Shown here: in pieces, positions 1-6,396 of the stretch
Layout of the letters: every line of letters starts with the position of its first letter
Numbering within the stretch: position 1 is the stretch's first letter
Assembly (NCBI GenBank): GCA_947253305.1
Contig: CAMXYZ010000051.1
Span: 1 to 7,044, forward strand
Source of the DNA: an uncultured Helcococcus sp.
Lineage (GTDB): Bacteria; Bacillota; Clostridia; Tissierellales; Peptoniphilaceae
DNA: 7,044 bases
Direction of reading: 5' to 3'
The notes under the pieces: model-generated
The model's database searches: none
Told to the model about the DNA's origin: nothing
Seen by the model: only the letters and a program-made list of their open reading frames with translations
Program-made: the position numbers and the translations under genes

Positions 1-1
1 G

Positions 2-874
2 TTCAAGGGTAATATTTTAAATTATCATCCAGCAACAGTTGTAATATTAAATATAGACGAAGATCATTTAGATTATTATAAAGATTTAAATCATATAGTT
101 GAGACATTCATCGGATATATGAAGAATTTAGATGAAGATGGAAAAGCAATAATCAATAAAGACGATAAAAATACCCATAGATTATTTGATCATATAAAGG
201 GAGAATTAATTACATTTTCTATGGAAGATGAGACTGCTGATTATTATTTAGAAAATCTAGAATATAATGAGCATGGTTATCCAAGCTTTACAATGCATAT
301 GAGAGATGGAAGAGTTGAAGATTTTTCAATTAATATAATAGGTTTATTCAATATCTATAATACTATGTCTGCAATTATCGCAGCATATGAAAATGGAATT
401 AGTGTCGAAGATATTAGAACTGCATTGAAGAGTTATAAGAATCTTCATAGAAGAATGGAGCTTATCGGAAAACATAATGATGCATCAGTTCTAACTGATT
501 ATGGTCACCACCCAGTAGAGATTAAATCTACTTTAAAGGCGGTTAAAGACACATATAAAAAAAATTTAGTTGCTATATTCCAACCTCATCTATACTCAAG
601 AACTAAAATATTGTTAGATGATTTCTCAAATTCATTCTATGAGGCAGATGAAGTAATTGTTACTGATATATTTGCTGCTAGAGAGCCTTTCGACCCAACA
701 ATACATTCAAAAGATTTAGTTGAAAAATTAGTTGGAAATGGAGTTAATGCAAAGTATCTATCTACATTTGAAGATGTCGTTGAAGACTTAAAAGACGAAT
801 ATGACGAAGAAGATATTATTATAACTCTAGGTTGTGGTAATCCGGATAAACTAGCTAAAATGTTAGTTGATTAA
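2..874 (+). CDS. murC: UDP-N-acetylmuramate--L-alanine ligase (MurC), 5'-truncated by window edge
   Basis: MurC is a cytoplasmic ATP-dependent ligase that adds L-alanine to UDP-N-acetylmuramic acid, the first amino-acid step of peptidoglycan precursor synthesis. The frame is open from base 2 to the TAA at 872-874 (290 residues), so the gene begins outside the window. The family is usually about 450 residues, so about 160 N-terminal residues, including the P-loop GTHGKT motif, are missing. Visible are the end of the central ATPase domain (NIDEDHLDYY, fragment residues 17-26; GLFNIYNTMSAI, about 114-125) and the C-terminal amino-acid-binding domain (RRMELIG, DYGHHPVEIK about 166-175, FQPHLYSRT about 193-201, TDIFAAREP). 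These match MurC better than MurD, MurE, MurF or Mpl. The ATG at 119 is an internal methionine in the middle of conserved sequence. The usual C-terminal GAGD motif appears here as GCGNPDK. A hairpin follows 13 bases after the stop, so no co-transcribed downstream gene is expected. Confidence 0.95.
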   Translation, partial: FKGNILNYHPATVVILNIDEDHLDYYKDLNHIVETFIGYMKNLDEDGKAIINKDDKNTHRLFDHIKGELITFSMEDETADYYLENLEYNEHGYPSFTMHMRDGRVEDFSINIIGLFNIYNTMSAIIAAYENGISVEDIRTALKSYKNLHRRMELIGKHNDASVLTDYGHHPVEIKSTLKAVKDTYKKNLVAIFQPHLYSRTKILLDDFSNSFYEADEVIVTDIFAAREPFDPTIHSKDLVEKLVGNGVNAKYLSTFEDVVEDLKDEYDEEDIIITLGCGNPDKLAKMLVD

Positions 875-887
875 AATATAATAAATT

Positions 888-915
888 TGACCCTAGAATT
901 TTATTTCTGGGGTCA
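888..915. terminator. Hairpin between convergent murC and mutarotase genes, probable bidirectional terminator
   Basis: An 11-bp stem (888-898 with 905-915, one T:G wobble) encloses a 6-base loop. On the + strand it is followed by a T-rich but interrupted stretch (TTTCAATTTT). On the - strand it is followed by an A/T-rich run. It lies 13 bases after the murC stop and about 20 bases past the stop of the opposing gene, so it could end transcription in both directions. The T-tracts are imperfect, so its strength is uncertain. Confidence 0.75.
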
Positions 916-935
916 TTTCAATTTTAAGCAATATT

Positions 936-1634
936 TTATTTTTCATTTACTTCTATTTCATAATAGAATTTTTCTTCTGTTCCTGGTTTAAGTACAAAAT
1001 AGTCCTTTGATACCAAATTATATGTCGGTTCTAGGCATATATATTTGTCTTCTAAATCTGTCCAAATCGCATATTTTGATAGATGTAATTGAGAGAAATT
1101 AATCTTGAATTCTTCGGTTTCAAAACTTTTTACTTCTTCATACTGTACAGTATCTGCTAATTCTTTTTTTGTATATTTAATTTTTTCTCCATCAATTTTT
1201 AATTCATCAAAGTCTTTAAATGCAAAATATGGATGAAATGCAGGACTAATTTTCACATCTTTATCACTATAATTATTTGCAGTTAATACAGAAATAAATT
1301 TATTATCGATAATTCTATATTCTAAATTAAATCTTACATCCTTAAAATCTTCATGGTCTGGAGTCAAAGTATATCTTAAATGTTGCTCTCCATGCTCCTC
1401 TATGGTCCATTTTAATTCTCTGCCAAATCCATGCCTATTTAGTCCATATATATCATTTGGTCCAAATAAAGGTAGACAAATATGTGAGCCACCCCTATCT
1501 TTTTTCACACCATTAATTTCGAGTTGATTTTTAGGATAGAAAATGTTTTGATAGTTGTATCTTAAGCTCTCTATATATGCTCCAATTGGATTTACAATAA
1601 TTTCAAAATTACTAGAATTTAGTGTGTGCTTCAT
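936..1634 (-). CDS. Aldose 1-epimerase family protein (YeaD-like hexose-phosphate mutarotase)
   Basis: This is a predicted cytoplasmic mutarotase that interconverts the alpha and beta anomers of an aldose or hexose 6-phosphate. The 232-residue product fits the compact YeaD-like branch of the galactose-mutarotase superfamily rather than the longer (about 340 aa) GalM. Visible motifs are GGSHICLPLFGPN (48-60), RHGFGR with candidate catalytic His68, FHPYF with His134, and LEP with Glu202 as the likely catalytic base. These correspond to the conserved His/His/Glu set of the superfamily. The start is the ATG at 1634, because GGAGGG lies 4 bases upstream. A longer reading from a TTG at 1646 would begin inside that ribosome binding site. 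The gene stands alone, convergent with murC and divergent from the glycosyltransferase, with its own extended -10 promoter. No sugar operon is attached, so the substrate cannot be inferred from context. Confidence 0.88.
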   Translation of the reverse strand: MKHTLNSSNFEIIVNPIGAYIESLRYNYQNIFYPKNQLEINGVKKDRGGSHICLPLFGPNDIYGLNRHGFGRELKWTIEEHGEQHLRYTLTPDHEDFKDVRFNLEYRIIDNKFISVLTANNYSDKDVKISPAFHPYFAFKDFDELKIDGEKIKYTKKELADTVQYEEVKSFETEEFKINFSQLHLSKYAIWTDLEDKYICLEPTYNLVSKDYFVLKPGTEEKFYYEIEVNEK

Positions 1635-1638
1635 TAAT

Positions 1639-1644
1639 CCCTCC
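1639..1644 (-). promoter_or_regulatory. Ribosome binding site fixing the mutarotase start
   Basis: The - strand reads GGAGGG ATTA ATG, which places a near-perfect Shine-Dalgarno sequence 4 bases before the ATG at 1634. This rules out the upstream in-frame TTG at 1646 as the initiation codon. Confidence 0.9.
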
Positions 1645-1663
1645 AAATAACTATATTTTCTAT

Positions 1664-1672
1664 ATTATAACA
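1664..1672 (-). promoter_or_regulatory. Extended -10 promoter of the mutarotase gene
   Basis: The - strand reads TGTTATAAT, an exact TGn extended -10 element with consensus TATAAT, about 30 bases upstream of the start codon. No good -35 box is present at 16-18 bp (AGAAAT at 17 bp), which suits an extended -10 promoter recognised by the housekeeping sigma factor. This is inferred from consensus only. Confidence 0.7.
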
Positions 1673-1866
1673 TTAAATAGTACATTATTTCTATAGGAAA
1701 ATGTTATCTCTACATAATATATTTTAGGATTTTATTTATGAATTTTTACTTTGAAATCGATTTATCTTAATTAAAATATTTGAGCTTGAAAATTAATTTC
1801 TATTATGTATTTTAATTATAATTATGAAAGAATTTTAATTTATTTAATAATTTCTTAATATAAAAA

Positions 1867-1899
1867 TCCTAGTATTATGATATAATAAAAAAACTAGGA
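1867..1899. repeat. 7-bp inverted repeat bracketing the glycosyltransferase -10 box
   Basis: TCCTAGT (1867-1873) and its exact reverse complement ACTAGGA (1893-1899) are separated by 19 bases that contain the TATAAT box. The right arm overlaps the AGGAGG ribosome binding site. The expected transcription start is near 1892-1893, so the left arm is probably not transcribed and an RNA hairpin is unlikely. If functional it would act as a DNA operator. A 7-bp match can also arise by chance around a Shine-Dalgarno sequence. Confidence 0.4.
1878..1886 (+). promoter_or_regulatory. Extended -10 promoter of the glycosyltransferase-xth unit
   Basis: TGATATAAT is an exact TGn extended -10 element with consensus TATAAT. 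It lies about 20 bases before the start codon, giving a predicted leader of only about 15 bases. No -35 hexamer resembling TTGACA is seen at the normal spacing. The AGGAGG ribosome binding site at 1896-1901 follows, with a 5-base spacer to the ATG at 1907. Confidence 0.7.
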
Positions 1900-1906
1900 G
1901 GATATT

Positions 1907-3109
1907 ATGAAAATCGCAATATTTTCAGAGACTTACCCACCATATATAAATGGTGTAGCTACTCAAACGTATATGTTAAAAAATATGTATGAAGAATTAG
2001 GTCATGAAGTTTTAGTTGTGACAGTGGGATCTGAAAAACAAACAAAAACAAAAATAGTTGATAATGTAGTATATGTGCCAGGATTTTTACTAAAAAAACT
2101 TTACAATTATAGAATTGCTTTACCTGTTGGAAATAAAAGAAAAAAATATCCAATAGATTTTGAGCCGGATGTAATTCATATTCAAAATGAATTTGGCATT
2201 GCCGAATTAGGCTTAAAAATAGCAAAAAAGAAAAATCTTCCAATAGTATATACACTTCATACTGAATATGATAAGTTTCTATTTTATATAGGATTGAGAC
2301 ATTTCTATTCTTTATCAAGAAAACTATCATCTTCATATTTTGGTAGATTTTCAAGAAAGGCAACTATAATAGTTAGTCCTTCTGCAAAAGCACAGGCTTT
2401 TATCGACAGACAAAAAGTTGATAAAAAAGTTATCGTAATGGATAATGCAGTTGATTATAGAGATTTTGAAGTAAATGAAGAAAGATTAAAATTTAGAGAA
2501 GAATTCAGAAAACAATATGATGTATCAGATGATACAAAATCTTTTGTATTCGTAGGTAGAATCGGTTCTGAAAAAAATATTGAAGAATTAATTACTAATT
2601 TTATGTATTGTGATTTCCCAAGGGAAAAAGCAAGACTATTCGTAATTGGTGGTGGTCCGGATTTAGATCACCTAAAAGAAATGGTAGAAAAGAATAATTT
2701 TGGTGACAGGATCCATTTATTAGGTGCAATACCTAATCCGGAAATTCCAAATTACTTACACGCTATGGATTACTACACCACCGCTTCCCTTTCAGAAATG
2801 CATTCAATATCAATGTTAGAAGCGATGGCATCTGGTCTATTTGCATTGGTTAAAAGGGATATACCGAATGAAAGACAAATTATTGAAGGTAAGAATGGTT
2901 ATCAATGGGATACAAAGGAAGATTTCAAAGATTTATTTACAACAATATTAGATCTTTCTGAAGAAGAACAAAAGAAATTAAAAGAAAATGTGTTAGAATA
3001 TTCAAGAGAGAATAATTTCAAGAAGCAAGCTATGGAATTGATTAAAATTTACGAGAAGGCTATTGAAATGAAAAAAGAAGAATTAGAGGAAAAGAAAAAA
3101 AGAGGTTAA
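1907..3109 (+). CDS. GT4 family glycosyltransferase, probable diacylglycerol glucosyltransferase type
   Basis: This is a 400-residue retaining GT-B glycosyltransferase of family GT4, predicted to transfer a sugar from a nucleotide-sugar donor on the inner face of the membrane. The N-terminal domain opens with FSETYPPYINGVATQ (6-20), the signature of this group, followed by HIQNEFG (91-97) and YTLHTEYD (115-122). The C-terminal donor-binding domain has FVGRIGSEKNI (215-225), VIGGGP (246-251) and the EX7E motif, Glu297 to Glu305, in SEMHSISMLEAMASG. That arrangement resembles the SETQGLTYIEAMA motif of 1,2-diacylglycerol 3-glucosyltransferases, which make glycolipids and lipoteichoic-acid anchors in Firmicutes. 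The lipid acceptor is inferred; capsule or other glycan synthesis is possible. There is no signal peptide or membrane segment. The tail (about 380-400) is very rich in Lys and Glu and may contact the membrane. The start is set by AGGAGG 5 bases upstream. The gene is coupled to xth, one base downstream. Confidence 0.85.
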   Translation: MKIAIFSETYPPYINGVATQTYMLKNMYEELGHEVLVVTVGSEKQTKTKIVDNVVYVPGFLLKKLYNYRIALPVGNKRKKYPIDFEPDVIHIQNEFGIAELGLKIAKKKNLPIVYTLHTEYDKFLFYIGLRHFYSLSRKLSSSYFGRFSRKATIIVSPSAKAQAFIDRQKVDKKVIVMDNAVDYRDFEVNEERLKFREEFRKQYDVSDDTKSFVFVGRIGSEKNIEELITNFMYCDFPREKARLFVIGGGPDLDHLKEMVEKNNFGDRIHLLGAIPNPEIPNYLHAMDYYTTASLSEMHSISMLEAMASGLFALVKRDIPNERQIIEGKNGYQWDTKEDFKDLFTTILDLSEEEQKKLKENVLEYSRENNFKKQAMELIKIYEKAIEMKKEELEEKKKRG

Positions 3110-3110
3110 G

Positions 3111-3863
3111 ATGAAGTTAATTTCATGGAATGTTAATGGACTTAGAGCTGTGATGAAAAAAGGATTTTTAGATTATTTTAATCAAGAACTGCCAGATATG
3201 ATGTGTCTGCAAGAAATTAAAATGTCTGAAGGTCAAATAGAATTAGATTTACCAGGATATTATCAGTATTATAATTACGCACAAAAAAAGGGTTATTCTG
3301 GAACTGCTGTATTCACAAAGCATAAGCCAATTAATGTATCTTATGGAATAGGAATTGAAGATCATGATACTGAAGGAAGAGTTATCACATTAGAATTTGA
3401 TGAATTTTTCTTAGTAAACTGCTATACACCTAATTCCCAAAGAGGGCTTACAAGACTGGATTATAGACAAAAATGGGAAGATGTTTTTAGAGAATATTTA
3501 TTAGAATTAAATAAAACTAAACCAGTTATTCTATGTGGAGATTTAAATGTCGCTCACAAAGAAATCGATTTGGCAAATCCGAAATCAAATAGAAAAAATG
3601 CTGGATTTACAGATGAAGAAAGAGGTAAATTCACAGAATTGTTGAACGCTGGATTTATTGATACTTATAGATATTTCTATCCAGATATTCCTGATATGTA
3701 TAGCTGGTGGTCATATATAACTAAAGCTAGAGAAAGAAATGTAGGCTGGAGAATTGACTATTTTGTAGTATCAAAAGATTTTGAAGATAAGATATTAGAC
3801 GCAAGTATACATATGGAACAAATGGGTTCAGACCATTGTCCAGTTGTACTTTATCTAAAATAG
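3111..3863 (+). CDS. xth: Exodeoxyribonuclease III / AP endonuclease (Xth/ExoA)
   Basis: This is a Mg-dependent DNA repair nuclease of the endonuclease/exonuclease/phosphatase fold. It cuts the backbone 5' of abasic sites and trims 3' blocked ends in base-excision repair. The 250-residue length is typical of bacterial ExoA/Xth. All signature motifs are intact: WNVNGLRA with Asn7, LQEIK with metal-binding Glu35, NCYTPNSQRG with Tyr105, GDLNVAH with Asp144 and Asn146, GWRIDYF (212-218), and the C-terminal SDHCPV with the Asp241-His242 pair. The ATG lies one base after the glycosyltransferase TAA, with AGAGG at 3101-3105 inside the upstream gene, so the two are very likely co-transcribed and translationally coupled. 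A hairpin starts 5 bases after the stop. The pairing of a lipid or glycan glycosyltransferase with a repair enzyme has no obvious functional logic and may just reflect compact gene packing. Confidence 0.96.
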   Translation: MKLISWNVNGLRAVMKKGFLDYFNQELPDMMCLQEIKMSEGQIELDLPGYYQYYNYAQKKGYSGTAVFTKHKPINVSYGIGIEDHDTEGRVITLEFDEFFLVNCYTPNSQRGLTRLDYRQKWEDVFREYLLELNKTKPVILCGDLNVAHKEIDLANPKSNRKNAGFTDEERGKFTELLNAGFIDTYRYFYPDIPDMYSWWSYITKARERNVGWRIDYFVVSKDFEDKILDASIHMEQMGSDHCPVVLYLK

Positions 3864-3868
3864 AAATT

Positions 3869-3897
3869 AAACTGTTCTGTTTGATCGGAACAGTTTT
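3869..3897 (+). terminator. Intrinsic terminator of the glycosyltransferase-xth unit
   Basis: A perfect 9-bp stem, AAACTGTTC (3869-3877) with GAACAGTTT (3888-3896), has a 10-base loop. It is followed by TTTT that overlaps the stem end, then GCATTTT. It begins 5 bases after the xth stop codon. The stem is moderate and the T-tract short, so some read-through into pepT is possible. Confidence 0.8.
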
Positions 3898-3920
3898 GCA
3901 TTTTAAAGATATTCAATTAG

Positions 3921-3929
3921 TGCTATAAT
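3921..3929 (+). promoter_or_regulatory. Extended -10 promoter of the pepT-hemW unit
   Basis: TGCTATAAT is an exact TGn extended -10 element with consensus TATAAT, 35 bases before the pepT start and just downstream of the xth terminator. The 17-bp upstream position holds TTTTAA, a poor -35 box. The ribosome binding site AGGAG (3955-3959) has a 5-base spacer to the ATG at 3965. Confidence 0.72.
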
Positions 3930-3964
3930 AATATCGATAAAAATATTAAATTTAAGGAGTTATT

Positions 3965-5194
3965 ATGTCAAATATATTAGTAGACAGATTTGTTAAATAT
4001 ATAAAAAAAGATACAAGATCAGATGCTTCAAGCAACACTGTTCCAACAACAAAATCTCAAACAGAATTCTTACTCGATCTAAAAGAAGAATTAATTGAAT
4101 TGGGTTTTGAAGAAGTAAAATTAAATCCTAAAAATAGTTATCTAACTGCTACAATTCCTTCAAATATTGACAAGGATGTACCAACAGTTGGATTTATAGC
4201 TCATGTCGATACAGCAGATTTTGAAAGTAAGAATATAAATCCACAACTCCATGAAAATTATGATGGAAATGATATCGTACTTGACAGTGAAGGTAAATAT
4301 ATATTATCACCAAAAGATTTTCCTAATCTAAAAAAATATATAGGTCAAACATTAATTACAACTGATGGAACTACCCTACTCGGTGCAGATGATAAGGCGG
4401 GAGTTGCAGAAATAGTTACCGCTGGGCATTATTTAATTCTAAATAAAGATATTAAGCATGGAAAGATTAGAGTGGCATTCGGTCCTGATGAGGAAATCGG
4501 TAGAGGTGCAGACTTATTTGATGTCGAAGATTTTGGATGTGATTTCGCCTATACTATAGACGGTGGCGAACTTGGAGAATTGCAATATGAAACCTTTAAT
4601 GCAGCATCAGCAATTATAACAATCAAAGGAAAGAATGTTCATCCAGGAAGCGCAAAAGATAGTATGATTAATTCTCTTAATCTTGCGAGAAAATTCCAAA
4701 ATGCAATTCCTGAATTTGAGTCCCCAGAACATACTGAAAAAAGAGAAGGTTTCTATCATTTAATGTATGTAAATGGTAATGAAGAAGAAACTACTATGGC
4801 ATATATTATTAGGGATCACGATAGAGATTTATTTAATGATAAGAAAAAATATATTCAACTTGTTGCTGACAGATTAAATAAAGAATTGGATCAAGAAAGA
4901 ATATTCGTAAATATCGAAGATTCTTATTACAATATGGGTGAAATTATCGAAAAAGATTTTAGATCTGTTGATGTAGCTAAAAAAGCTATGGAAAATCTAG
5001 ATATAAAGCCTATAATTGAGCCAACAAGAGGTGGAACTGATGGTTCTAAAATCTCATTCATGGGATTACCAACTCCAAATGTTTTTGCTGGTGGTGAAAA
5101 TTTCCATGGTAGATATGAATATGTGTCAGTGGAATCTATGCAAAAAGCTTGTGAAGTAATAGTTGAAATTTCTAAGCTAGTCGGTCAAATGTAA
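3965..5194 (+). CDS. pepT: Peptidase T (tripeptide aminopeptidase)
   Basis: This is a cytoplasmic dizinc M20B aminopeptidase that removes the N-terminal residue from tripeptides, the last stage of using imported or recycled peptides. At 409 residues it matches the family length. By alignment to the known E. coli PepT site, the metal ligands and catalytic residues are all present: His80 and Asp82 (IAHVDT), bridging Asp142 (GADDKAG), Glu176/Glu177 (FGPDEEIGRG), Asp199 (TIDGG) and His381 (NFHGRYE). The lid/dimerisation domain lies about 207-320 and includes HPGSAK (226-231). The conserved PTRGGTDGS loop is at 353-361. It is first in a two-gene unit with its own promoter, with hemW starting one base after its stop. 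Nothing is truncated or unusual. Confidence 0.97.
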   Translation: MSNILVDRFVKYIKKDTRSDASSNTVPTTKSQTEFLLDLKEELIELGFEEVKLNPKNSYLTATIPSNIDKDVPTVGFIAHVDTADFESKNINPQLHENYDGNDIVLDSEGKYILSPKDFPNLKKYIGQTLITTDGTTLLGADDKAGVAEIVTAGHYLILNKDIKHGKIRVAFGPDEEIGRGADLFDVEDFGCDFAYTIDGGELGELQYETFNAASAIITIKGKNVHPGSAKDSMINSLNLARKFQNAIPEFESPEHTEKREGFYHLMYVNGNEEETTMAYIIRDHDRDLFNDKKKYIQLVADRLNKELDQERIFVNIEDSYYNMGEIIEKDFRSVDVAKKAMENLDIKPIIEPTRGGTDGSKISFMGLPTPNVFAGGENFHGRYEYVSVESMQKACEVIVEISKLVGQM

Positions 5195-5195
5195 T

Positions 5196-6332
5196 ATGAA
5201 TAAACCAATCGGATTATATATACACATTCCTTTTTGTGAAAAGAAATGTCACTATTGTGATTTTCTAACTTTTACAGATAGTGATGATAAAATTGACGAA
5301 TATATAAGCTATTTAATTAAAGAAATAAAATTATACAAAGATGAAGATATTTCACTAGATACCATTTATATTGGCGGTGGTACCCCATCTTATATATCAG
5401 AAAAACATATCGAAGAAATATTAAATACGGTAAAAGAGACTTTTGAAATAAGTGATGACTGTGAAATAACCATTGAAATGAATCCAGAATCGGTTACAAG
5501 AAAGAAGATATCGTCTTATCTTAAAAATGGTATTAATCGTTATTCTATGGGCGTGCAAAGCTTTAATAATCAAGTGCTAAGGATTATGGGAAGACTTCAT
5601 AGAAAAGATCTTGTTCTTGATAATATTAAACTTATGAGAGAATTAGGATGCAAAAATATCAGTATTGACTTGATGCTTGCAAACCCTAAACAATCCCTAG
5701 ACATATTGAAAGAAGATTTAGATATTGCGATTAATTTGGATATAGATCATATATCTTACTACTCACTAATTCTAAAGGAAAAAACTCATTTTGATATATG
5801 GGTAGATGAAGGTAAAATCGAACTATTTACTCCTGAAGAAGAAAGAGAAATGTATCATATTGTTACTCACACATTAAAAAATAATGGATTTAATCAATAT
5901 GAGATATCTAGTTTTGCTAAAAAAGGATTTGAATCTAGGCATAATAAGAAATATTGGAATCTTGAAGATTATATTGGTATAGGAATGGGAGCTGCTTCAA
6001 ATATTGGTCTAAAAAGATACACTAATACTAGAAAATTTGAAGAGTATTTTGAAATGATTGAAAATACTCAAAAACCAATTTCTGAAATTGAAGAGCTCAG
6101 CTCTGAAATTAGAGAAAAAGAATATATATTATTAAAATTGAGAATGACTATGGGATTTGATATTGAGGAAATTAATAGAATATTCAATATAGATTTCATG
6201 GAAAAATACAAAGACATTATCGAAAAATATCTAGATATGGATATAATAAAATTTAAAAATAATTATATATCCTTTACCGAAAAAGGCATAGATAATGGTA
6301 ATCTTTTGTTTATGGATATATATGAAAAGTGA
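5196..6332 (+). CDS. hemW: Radical SAM heme chaperone HemW (HemN-like)
   Basis: HemW binds heme and a [4Fe-4S] cluster and is thought to deliver heme to target proteins. It is often misannotated as oxygen-independent coproporphyrinogen III oxidase. The 378-residue length fits HemW rather than HemN (about 450). The radical SAM site is C14-x3-C18-x2-C21 followed by D22-F23. The F in CxxCxF, where HemN has a fourth Cys, together with the HNKKYW heme-binding motif (249-254, consensus HNxxYW), supports HemW. Also visible are YIGGGTPS (58-65), the MGVQSFN strand (118-124) and GIGMGAASN (261-269). The usual GLPxQT loop after the DL(I/M) strand reads ANPKQS (162-167), a departure from consensus. The C-terminal winged-helix-like HemN_C region covers about 300-375. 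The ATG lies one base after the pepT stop and has no recognisable Shine-Dalgarno sequence, so initiation probably depends on coupling to pepT translation. Confidence 0.93.
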   Translation: MNKPIGLYIHIPFCEKKCHYCDFLTFTDSDDKIDEYISYLIKEIKLYKDEDISLDTIYIGGGTPSYISEKHIEEILNTVKETFEISDDCEITIEMNPESVTRKKISSYLKNGINRYSMGVQSFNNQVLRIMGRLHRKDLVLDNIKLMRELGCKNISIDLMLANPKQSLDILKEDLDIAINLDIDHISYYSLILKEKTHFDIWVDEGKIELFTPEEEREMYHIVTHTLKNNGFNQYEISSFAKKGFESRHNKKYWNLEDYIGIGMGAASNIGLKRYTNTRKFEEYFEMIENTQKPISEIEELSSEIREKEYILLKLRMTMGFDIEEINRIFNIDFMEKYKDIIEKYLDMDIIKFKNNYISFTEKGIDNGNLLFMDIYEK

Positions 6333-6347
6333 TTTATAATAACAGTT

Positions 6348-6375
6348 AAGGACTAGTTTGCACTAGTCCTTTTTT
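6348..6375 (+). terminator. Strong intrinsic terminator of the pepT-hemW unit
   Basis: A perfect 10-bp stem, AAGGACTAGT (6348-6357) with ACTAGTCCTT (6362-6371), closes a 4-base loop (TTGC) and ends in a run of six T (6370-6375). It starts 15 bases after the hemW stop. The opposing - strand unit ends 21 bases beyond it. On that strand only a weak, interrupted T-rich stretch follows the stem, so bidirectional action is possible but less certain. Confidence 0.93.
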
Positions 6376-6396
6376 GTTCTGACTTTAAAACTAAAA

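Noticed and set aside
119..874. Reading murC as a complete 251-residue gene starting at the ATG at 119
   Set aside because: The frame is open to the left edge and encodes conserved MurC sequence (NIDEDHLDYY) before this ATG, so it is an internal methionine of a truncated gene.
1635..1646. TTG start adding four residues to the mutarotase
   Set aside because: The TTG lies within or against the GGAGGG ribosome binding site that serves the ATG at 1634.
1680..1860. Possible riboswitch, small RNA or short gene in the AT-rich divergent intergenic region
   Set aside because: I found no stable hairpin, no conserved leader motif and no open frame with a ribosome binding site. The predicted leaders of both flanking genes are also too short to hold a riboswitch.
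1959..2363. A 134-residue open frame on the - strand inside the glycosyltransferase gene
   Set aside because: It lies wholly antisense to a well-supported GT4 coding region, has no recognisable domain, and its Phe/Leu/Ile-rich composition is what the complement of A-rich codons produces.
5196..6332. Annotation as oxygen-independent coproporphyrinogen III oxidase (HemN)
   Set aside because: The cluster motif is CxxxCxxCxF rather than CxxCxC, the length is 378 residues, and the HNxxYW motif is present; all three indicate HemW.
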